64,000 bases of DNA from Membranipora membranacea (lineage: Eukaryota > Bryozoa > Gymnolaemata > Cheilostomatida > Membraniporidae), in assembly GCA_914767715.1 (NCBI GenBank), contig OU612065.1:18290001-18354000 (forward strand), given 5' to 3'. Made by a program: the position numbers and the translations under genes. The first letter of the stretch is position 1; each line of letters starts with the position of its first letter. Positions 56,001 to 64,000 of the stretch are shown piece after piece. The notes beneath the pieces are model-generated. The model did not search any database and had not been told where the DNA came from. It saw only the letters and a program-made list of their open reading frames with translations.

Positions 56001-59000
56001 CACATTTTTAAGAGGTCAATTTGAAAATTATAAAAAACCATGAGTTTGATATGCGTTGCTATCCTGCGCTTGTGAAACTTGAATAATTATGTCCCCTATC
56101 AACTGAAAGTTGAGTTTTTTGCAAACCCAGTGCAATCTGGACTAGCAAAAGGCAGTTACTATATACATTTCTTTTTTGGTGTTGAAAAGTTTTCATGTTA
56201 CGATTCCACCAGCATAAGGGACTGCCCACCATTTAGCCACTCTATAGAGCGCTACAGCATTCCTCCTGCACCCCTCCCAGCCCGCTCTTGGCTCTAAAAA
56301 TTTAAAACCCATGGATAAACCAATGGATGTTGCAGGGAAAATTTGATCAGTGAAAGAATCCCTTTTCTGTGATAATATTATTATCAGTGCTTCATGAGAG
56401 CCTTTCATTTGATTATCTTTTTACATTGCAGATACAGAGAAAATAAAGTCAATGTTGCAAAAAGGTTTGAGGTCTAGCCATCATCACCCCTACCCTCACG
56501 GAGATCCTGGGTCTAAACATCCATCTGATACTCAGGCTAAACTGTAAGTTTTACCTCCGATGAGTCATTTAGAACCGGATTTAGAAAATAAATGTTGTTC
56601 ACTCCATGTTGCTATAAGAAAATGTGGATCAAAAAGGTAATTTGATAAGGTTGTTAAAGCGTCAACAAATCAGTTAGTGATCTGTGCAGTACATTCCACT
56701 CACCTGTGTGTTCAGGGCATATTGCTTTGCTGGTGTCCTCATCCGGGAAGTCATGTGTTTTGTTGAAAAAAAGATGTTAGCAATGGAATTTGAAATTCTT
56801 ACCTGCTTTTATCATTTGCATTTGTTGTATTTTGAAGTATTCTTCAAACTCAATGGCTTTTATTGAAGCTGTTTAATCCAAAATGTAATTTTGAATTATT
56901 GATGAAGTCTTTTCAACTTCCTTGTTGACATTGAAATTCAACTCAGGGTTGTTTACCTATTTTAACATTCCACTTAGTGCGCTGGTGATTTTTATGCTGG
57001 TGGAATTTCAACCGGTACAGCTCTTTATCATTTTGAGTCAGTGTTTCATGTCACAGGATGAAGGAATTAAACACTCAATTTAAAATTCAAGTATGTCTGA
57101 GTCCAAGTTTTAATTGCGGTGAGAGTTATCCCCTCTTGAGTACAGGTACTGGGGTCCAGAGTACTCAGGCCGCTCTCTAAACCCGGCAGCATCCCGGCTA
57201 CGGCCACTCTATATATGGAAGAGGCAGAATGGGATATTTTTACTGCGTGTGGGTTGTGCAAACATGCATTGGTTCTGCAACGACCTGGCTAGGATGAATG
57301 GCGTGCCAGTACCAAATCAGGAATGACTGCTGGCCCGGAAATCGAACTTGGACCCAACAGATCCTTTTACCATCAGGTCACTCCTGAGTTTATGAATAAA
57401 AATAAACCTTAATTGTCAATAGTTGACTGGGAATGTGATTGAGTTGACAGCTATTAAGAGTAAGAGTTAAGAATAATTATGTTATATCATTATCGATTAG
57501 TGATAGTTTTGATTAAGATTGCATTTGTTGAGTTTTGGAAATAAGTGTGCTATGCATGCAAGTTGTCTGCTTATGTGATATAATGATGGTGTTATTCTAG
57601 GCCAGGTTATTCTTACCAATATGTTTAAACAGATAAACTCAATCATCATCGATTTTCCTTTTTGACACTTCTTTATTTGTATGACCATATTTGGTAATAT
57701 TACAGAGGTGCACAACAGCGTAAGGATAGTACAGATAGTAATCACAGTGGAGTCGATCATCCAGCGGAACTAGTCAGGACAAAAACACTTCAATCTCTGC
57801 ATATCAAATTTAACACGGAGACCGGCTCATTGCTACCTCTGGCTCTTAGGTAAGGTTGTGTTTGTAATATTCTCTGGGTTTTGTTGGAATATTTACTATG
57901 GATGGCAATTTTGGTTCAAGCTATCGTATGAAATATACAGGGTATACAGGGTAATAAGATATATCTGGATGTATGTCTCACCTTTAGAGGATCGATGACA
58001 TGAGCTAGAAGAGGGGGGGGGGTTAACGCGCCATCATCTTCAAGTCAATTATGCAATTGATACATAATAATTAAGTATCTCAACTGTTTTTTCAGGATTT
58101 TCTCAGCCGACAGCAAAGCCTCAAAATTGCCTCTATTAAATTGTTTGAAGGATATGCATGCCAATGAACAAATCTCTCACATAAGCACATAGAGTTGACT
58201 CGATTGTTCCGGGCAGGCATCAGGATTGTTTGTTGGGACACTTACGCCTATCATATATCGTCCCCCTCCCATTTCCAGGTGGTAACATCCCTGCCTTGCT
58301 AACATCCCGCCCTGCAGTAGGACACTACTGTGCCCATTTGCCCGTAGCAGTACTGTGACCCAACAAAGCATAAGCATAGCTTTGTGGCCACTAGTATTGT
58401 TTTCTCAATTGGAACCTGAAAATTTCATACATTCATCAAACGTTTATTAATATTAAATATTCATTGTTTATGGTAATAGGATGGAACCACCAAAGGTTGC
58501 TGACCGACTCTGTAATATATGATTTCCAAGTATTGATGAGCTTCCAACAGTTATAATTGAGGTTTATTGATGAATTGAACACACAAATTGATTACCCATT
58601 TTTACCTACATATTTCTGCAAGTCAGATAGTGTGTCTATCTGAAGAAATCCCACCTTCTATACACAAATGCATAATGAACTTAATATGAATATAGATATA
58701 ATATAAATGATATTCATCACTATCATAATTTGTGATAAGAATTGTTATAACCCTTTGTCTTGTAGGGGCAGGCTGAAACATGGCAGGCACTTCACGTTTA
58801 AGAGCACCTTGAACGAGTCAGCAGTGACGCTAGTGTCACCTTCTGTGGCAGGTGCCATCGTCGACAGTGAGCACAGATATGCCACACATGGTCTGTGGTT
58901 ACAAGTTTTACTCAATGATGAATTTATCGACCAACTCTGCCATCAACTCGAGTTCCTCAATGATATTACACAGGTAAGGAACATAATATATACAAGTAAG

Positions 59001-59329
59001 CATATAAGTATGTATGTATGTAGTATGTATATATCTGTGCATACTAACACATGTTTAAGCCCCCCCCCCCCCCCCCCCCCCCAAATCATGCCCCTGGTCA
59101 GAAGTGATAAAAAGTAGTAGATCTTTTGTCTGCTAAATAACACATTGAGAAAGATCACTTCCAGTCAGTCTTACCTGCCTAAGCTGTTGCCACAGAATTT
59201 GTTTTCTTCTCTTAAATATAAGTCTCATTTTTATAGCTCCATGAACCAGAGGTACTCACCTGGCCAGAGCATCAGCTTACAATATCTGTACTACCTGATA
59301 AGATGCTGAATAATCTCACCTCCAGGTAG
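53067..59329 (+). CDS. SUFU: Suppressor of fused (SUFU), complete, 10 exons
   Basis: Exons: 53067-53422, 53762-53896, 54231-54367, 54882-55110, 55414-55502, 55723-55860, 56432-56543, 57706-57849, 58766-58973, 59237-59329. All are GT-AG in phase, giving 546 residues; human SUFU has 484. Residues 1 to about 85 are a Ser/Asn/Gln/His-rich extension not seen in vertebrates. The SUFU core starts at VPPGVVAIYHAC and continues with QPNPLQVTAVRKYW, DPLDYISMY, HWHYVSLGLSDLHGDGRVHE, GDHVSWHSPLD, WNGPGVLELLRNIP and GPWLITDMRRGETIFE. A variable acidic/Ser linker follows, then RKDSTDSN (matching the phosphorylated linker of vertebrates), LHIKFNTETGSLLPLAL, RGRLKHGRHFTFKS and LTWPEHQLTISVLPDK. Role: cytosolic/nuclear inhibitor that binds Gli transcription factors in Hedgehog signalling. 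An AATAAA at 59854-59859 fits the 3' end. Confidence 0.95.
53463..53515. mobile_element. TAGCCTG foldback with 9 bp target duplication (8 of 9)
   Basis: 53472-53506 begins TAGCCTGTTCGAGC and ends GCTTGTCAAGACAGGCTA. The flanks GAGAGAGTG and GAGAAAGTG differ at one base. It lies in SUFU intron 1. Confidence 0.7.
53601..53646. repeat. 32 bp palindrome with 7 bp target duplication
   Basis: 53608-53639 begins CATGGAGTAACAG and ends CTGTTACTCCTTGG. TTCACAC flanks at 53601-53607 and 53640-53646. It lies in SUFU intron 1. Confidence 0.75.
57315..57400 (-). repeat. tRNA-derived SINE-like fragment
   Basis: On the minus strand TGACCTGATGGTAAAAGG is followed by AGTTCGATTTCCGGGCC, resembling pol III boxes A and B. 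The rest does not fold as a tRNA. It lies in SUFU intron 7. Confidence 0.45.
59059..59082. repeat. Poly-C run in SUFU intron 9
   Basis: A run of about 24 C residues; the length may be an assembly artefact. Confidence 0.8.
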
Positions 59330-59344
59330 AACCTACCCTGCATA

Positions 59345-59425
59345 CAGGTGTCATAAACGTACACTACAGCTATCATACACCTACACTACAGCTGTCATAC
59401 CGCTGCACTACAGCTGTCATACTGT
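59345..59425. repeat. Short tandem repeat in SUFU 3' UTR
   Basis: Three units of about 23 bp built on CACTACAGCTRTCATAC. Confidence 0.7.
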
Positions 59426-59859
59426 TAAAATTAACTAATTTGCTGCCATTAATGCATTTTACAAGGTAAGTCAAGTGCTATAAATTCAGGAAGGGCTGAT
59501 GTGGCAATTATAACAGGAAGAGTGATTCAAAATCAAATCAAGTCATCGTAGGAGGGATCGTAAATGTAGATACCAAAGATTAAATGTGCAGCTAAATGTG
59601 TATTTAGAACTCCAGTAAAACGGACCAAAACTTCATTCCTTATCATAGCATTCTTATCATCGCTAGGGTAGTCTTGTGTATTGAACCAAAATTGAATTAC
59701 CACTGGTTAATTTTTTTTAAATGTTCGATATATTATAGTTTTTTTGTAGTATTATTTAAGGAGTCCTTCATGTAAATTTTTGTTTTTAGGCGCTTGGCAT
59801 TAGTTAATGTTGTGTATCATTTAGACAGTTGGAAAATATACCATCTTGTGTTGAATAAA

Positions 59860-61698
59860 TTTTCATTTCTGAGTCCTTCCACTTTTTTTCCAGAGACCAA
59901 AATTTGTTTTGAGAATTCCTTATTTGACAATCAATTAAGTGGCTGGACACTTTGCACATATTATGTTCTTTGACTTGATATCCGCCAGCGGTGAGTCAAT
60001 TAGCTGACTTACAAGTTTTAATGGCTCCCTCCGCTCTCTCAGACATGTCTCTAGATCTGAGTTTTATACACCCCTCATAGCCATCCTGTGCATGCTGTGA
60101 TTGGCCCGTTTTGGTTGGTGGCACTGCCTATAGCTTGAAGCATTCATAATCAGTCAGTTTTGTCAGGCATCTAACTATCAAGTTTGTACTATTTGAATTG
60201 TCTGTTTTCTCCCAAGCAGAGCCCCGTTCAATAGCACCGATCACAGGATGTCCAGGCAGCATCATGGCTTCTTACCTTCTTAAATCTCATTGTACGTAAA
60301 ATGCTGTTTGTACTGGTTTAGAAGTTAGCATTAATCGTTGGCTGGTGCTCATATTTTGTCTTTTTTATACTTTTCTTATATTACTATGGTTTTATAAATA
60401 TTGTGTGTAGGCTGTGACAAACAATCAAAAATAAGCTGTATGAGTATGTCAGTTAAGTTTTTCTTTAAATAAAGTTCAAAGAATCAATATATATGTCCTG
60501 ACTATCACCTGGAGTCACTGCTTTTATATTCTGACAGATATTAAGTTTCCGACTTTCACCTCAAGACACTAGTTCTAAATTCTGACAGATATTCAGTTTC
60601 ATAAGCTGCAGGATATTGGCTTGTTACAGACTGAATGATACATGAAGAGAGTATTATATAGGGAGAGATCAGGTTTAACTTTATTGGAATGTCGCATCCA
60701 CTAATTAGGTTGTTGAGAATCTGGAGTAGCAGTCGTTATCGCTTTATGAGGCCTGCATCTGTTAACCCTGCTCAGGCTTCCCACAGGGATGATTGAAGCC
60801 GTACATTCAAGGAAGTGGTTGATAAGACAAAAGGCGTATGTACCTTTTTCAACCCTACATGAGAAATGAAATTATACAAATTGCCAAAATCTGTAATTAC
60901 AAGAAAACAGCTTTTGACAGGTTATTAAATCAGTGTTTTCGCTGCTTTAAATTGCTCTCACATTTCCGGATGTTATTTTATGGGTGGCTCTTCTCCTCTG
61001 TGTAGTCTGTAGTCAATATGAGTCAACAATTTTATGTTCAGCCTTTGTGTTGATGGGTTGAGAACAGTAGCAGTAATTCAGGCTTTTGGTTCATCCAGGA
61101 AGCATAAATTCTAAGCTTAGAGATAAGATAATTGATTTTTGATGCAAGGTGTGTCCTTAGTGCCATTTTTTAGCATAGATTAAGTTCAACTGGAGTAGCA
61201 CTGTAATGATATTATGTCGGTTTTGAGTTGAGGCGTTTACAAACTTAGCCAATGTATTAGGTCAGAGTGTGCAATGAACCAATAAATCAGATTAAAGTAA
61301 TTTTGTTAGGATTAATACATAGATTAAACACTGAATGTAGGGAAATCTATGCGGGCTATTAATGTATCCTGATCCGGATAGCCTGTGTTCTGACATGAAG
61401 GAAGCATGCAGGGCCGCTAAGGCTACCACCCTCTATTTGAGATGATGTATAAAGTAAGTTATTGAAGTGTCCAATCAATGAACGTCAGTGCGGATCATGA
61501 GTCAATTGGTAGCCTTTAATGATTTATCTTGCTTGCCACAAGTTTTTGTTTAATGTAATAATTGCCTGTTGTTTATTATGAGTGGGTTGGCCATTCAATG
61601 CAGCCGGGTTGTGCTCAGGTAATTAAAATCAAATATTGTATTGTCGGGTTATTTATTAGGGCACTTACATAGTGGTATACATGGATTAAAGATTGGAA
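59860..61698. other. Intergenic SUFU to SYT17-like; promoter region presumed
   Basis: No coding exon supported. A 5' untranslated exon of the next gene may lie here but could not be placed. AATAAA near 60470 has no obvious gene. Confidence 0.35.
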
Positions 61699-63499
61699 AT
61701 GGAGTTCATCAAGGGATGTTTGAGCTCATGTTTTGAGACTTGCTGCAAAAACTGTATAAAACGTAAGGATAGTACCAGTAGCGTACAAATCATATTACCA
61801 CAATCTCGGAAATCTCCCTCTGGGCACGGCTTACTCAGTAAGAGCACATTCACTTATCTGGCACAGCCGGACTTTCATATACCTCTCACAGCCACCACCA
61901 GCAATGAAGAGAAAAGAACTGTGTCAACTCCACCAACTCGGCGTAAATCTTCAGCTCCTCCTGTGCTTACACGGGCAACCATGGTACAGCCCATGTCTAC
62001 TTACACATGCTCTCAGGCTAAAAGTGTACACAGCTTCATTGAACCGCAGATCACCATAGAAGAGGATTCTGGTGACGAAACAATAGAAAATCTCAATAAC
62101 AATTCAACAGCTTTCGATTCCGGCTGGAGGTCTATGGATAGTATCGCCTCTCCTAGTTCGCCTATGAGACCAATGCTGACTCATCAAAAGCGGCTGTCTG
62201 TGGCAGCATGTCACTCGCGACGTAGCAGTATGAGCAGCTTTGACATCTCGAAAGATGAAGTGGATTCAGATATGTATGAGAGCGGAGAACTTTCACATGA
62301 TGTAAACTCAAACGGGAAGCTTTGCTTCAGTGTACAGTACGATCATGAGTTTGAGCAGCTGACTGTCACGGTTATCAGTGCAAAGAACTTGTGGAACTCT
62401 GAACAGAACGTGGTTGTGTTAGATTCATTCGTCAAAATCAGCGTACAACCTCACCTGAAAAAGAAACCTACAAAAAATACGACAGCTATTTGTAAAGGTA
62501 CACCGAACCCGTTTTACGATGAGGTATTTACGATGGACGGAATCACAGGTGCAAGTTTACCGATGCATTCTGTCAAGTTGACTATGTATATGCTGGACAA
62601 ATCGTCGAGGAGGAAGAAGCTAGGAGTTATACACTATCGTCTGGATCAGCATATATACCCTGACGATCACGCAAAGAGGATATGGAGACATGTTTACGGG
62701 GACGGTGATGTGAGTAATTGTTATTTTAACCATTTCCGGGGCTTTAGGATAAATAAATAAAGTTAGGAGGATTTTACACATACGTTTTATTCTTTATGGT
62801 AATTTTAATGCTAAGATTTTGGTAGCCGTCATCTAACCTGGCAAAAGGGTCTGCACTGGCTTGAATTGTCAGGCAGATGTGCAGCGAGATAAGCTAATGA
62901 ATGTGTGACATTTTCTGTGCTCCTCTTTTTTGGCACAATTCTTAGCCTGGCTCATTTTTGTAGTAAAAACCTTGGTACGAATCAGGAAGTCCATGTGTTA
63001 TGCAGAATCAAATCGAAGATTTTGTCAGCATTATCTTTTGTTTGCATGAACAAGGATTAATTAACTTTAACAATTGTTCAAGTGGTTTTAACTCAAATCA
63101 AACTAAGCCAGCATATAAAAATTAACTCCCTGGATAAAAACTATAAAGGAAGACCCAAGTTTAGATTACTCTCGTGGATGTTCTGCCTTTGGGACATCAT
63201 TGCCTAAAGTTTACATTCAATATTAATTGATTACGCTTTGTTGATTTACTTTTTATTCAAATAAGATCTTGAGTTTAGGTAATCTGAGCTGTCTTAAAAT
63301 GTAACTTGAGTTTCCAATCTCAACGATCGCAGTTCAGTTTGATATATATGTTTGTTTGGTTTTTTTCAGCCTCACAAAGAAGGTGAACAGGGGAACCTGA
63401 TGCTGACATTATCATACCAACCCACTGATGGCCAGCTGACTATAAATGTGGTCAAAGCTACACAGTTAAAGATAACAGATCAAGACAAGCAGTATGAAG
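61699..63499 (+). CDS. Synaptotagmin-17 (B/K)-like double C2 protein, 5' part
   Basis: Exon 1 is 61699-62709 (337 codons; an in-frame stop at 61687-61689 supports this ATG) and exon 2 is 63370-63499, ending in a less usual GTTGGT donor. Later exons lie beyond the window. A cysteine cluster near the N-terminus (MEFIKGCLSSCFETCCKNC) resembles the palmitoylated region of SYT17. A Ser/Thr-rich linker with RRKSSAPP and RRSSMSSFD follows. The first C2 domain (about 206-331) has GKLCFSVQYDHEFEQLTVTV, LDSFVKISVQP and NPFYDEVF. The second begins GNLMLTLSYQPTDGQLTINV. Most calcium-binding Asp positions of C2A are replaced (LDSFV instead of SDPYV; MLDKSS in loop 3), so calcium-independent binding is likely. 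Role inferred: membrane trafficking. Confidence 0.82.
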
Positions 63500-64000
63500 G
63501 TTGGTCAATCTTTGATATTATGATGGAGCAACACGAATAAGAATAACAGGCCATTCCCTCTCTCACATCATTTGAGGTTATGAAATGTGTTACACTCTGC
63601 AAAAAATGTTGGGTCTGTCGACAACATGAAGTTGATAATTATGTCCTCTTAGCAGCGTTAAGCAAACAGTTATGACTTCGTTATTGATTGTTGTGATATT
63701 GTACCAGGTATATGGCGGTAGCGTTAAGGTTTGGTTTTATATGTGTGTCTGGAACAAAGAACAATTTCAATTTGTTGTTGATCAGTTTAAATTCCATGCC
63801 CTTGATCTAAAGGTAACCTGATGTCTGCCACCTTTGGAAGTGACACAGGGTGTAACCGCTGTGTGGAGATGCTGGATAACCTGTATGATGATTCACTTAG
63901 GTGATGGGAATCAGTTGATGACCCTCATAAATAAGTTAAACTGGTACCATTATCCCCGCACATGCTCACACATCGACCTAGATTGGTTTGATTGAACCCT
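63500..64000. other. Intron or flank at right edge
   Basis: The next C2B exon (expected to begin with a DPYVK-like motif) was not found. A short open stretch at about 63812-63900 has two cysteines and AG/GT borders but does not look like C2. Confidence 0.4.

Noticed and set aside
58943-59158. Open frames over the poly-C run
   Set aside because: Their length is produced by the homopolymer in a SUFU intron; no coding evidence.
61693-61698. Start of the SYT17-like ORF two codons earlier
   Set aside because: Position 61693 is TTG, not ATG. The first ATG is at 61699, with an in-frame stop just upstream.
63783-63900. Possible next exon of the SYT17-like gene
   Set aside because: The translation lacks the C2B motif expected after the second C2 start, so it was not included.

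Overview
The window is animal (metazoan) nuclear DNA: AT-rich, with spliced genes that have GT-AG introns of a few hundred bases to about 6 kb, TATA-type promoters, AATAAA signals, non-LTR retrotransposons and many palindromic (foldback) elements. The gene set (nuclear receptor, SUFU, synaptotagmin-17-like, ADAL, DHRS1, SDR16C, galactose 3-O-sulfotransferases) is metazoan. It fits a marine invertebrate; a sponge is a guess I cannot prove from sequence alone.

Layout. 1-10.9 kb: a minus-strand nuclear receptor gene (7 exons found, C-terminal exon missing at the left edge) with a degenerate DNA-binding domain. Its 6 kb intron holds two back-to-back TTAA-flanked inverted-repeat elements and an intronless-ORF Gal3ST-type sulfotransferase on the opposite strand. 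11-18.8 kb: no gene, but several foldback elements, a 5'-truncated LINE, an inverted pair of tRNA-derived SINE-like units and a diverged tandem duplication. 19.0-20.1 kb: a second Gal3ST paralogue. 20.1-24.2 kb: gene-poor, duplicated and palindromic DNA. 24.2-30.3 kb: a complete 9-exon ADAL gene (minus) with a LINE filling most of intron 1. 30.6-32.1 kb: nested foldback insertions and a decayed LINE. 33.8-40.4 kb: a complete 8-exon DHRS1 gene (plus), whose intron 5 contains two small secreted Cys-rich peptide genes on the opposite strand. 41.8-45.6 kb: more members of the same peptide family (a head-to-head pair, a transposon-broken copy and fragments). 47.7-51.8 kb: a 7-exon SDR16C-type dehydrogenase. 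52.2-52.8 kb: LINE relic. 53.1-59.3 kb: a complete 10-exon SUFU gene. 61.7 kb to the end: the 5' part of a SYT17 (B/K)-like double-C2 gene.

Two things stand out. First, a family of 55-66 residue secreted peptides built around paired C-x3-C motifs. Signal peptide, first exon and TATA promoter are conserved while the mature part is strongly diverged. Second, many very short palindromic insertions (18-34 bp in the best cases) flanked by 7-8 bp direct repeats, plus a TAGCCTG-ended family with 9 bp repeats. Some have a recognisable empty site in a paralogous copy within the window.

Exon models were built by hand from splice signals, reading-frame phase and family similarity. No alignment or database search was run.
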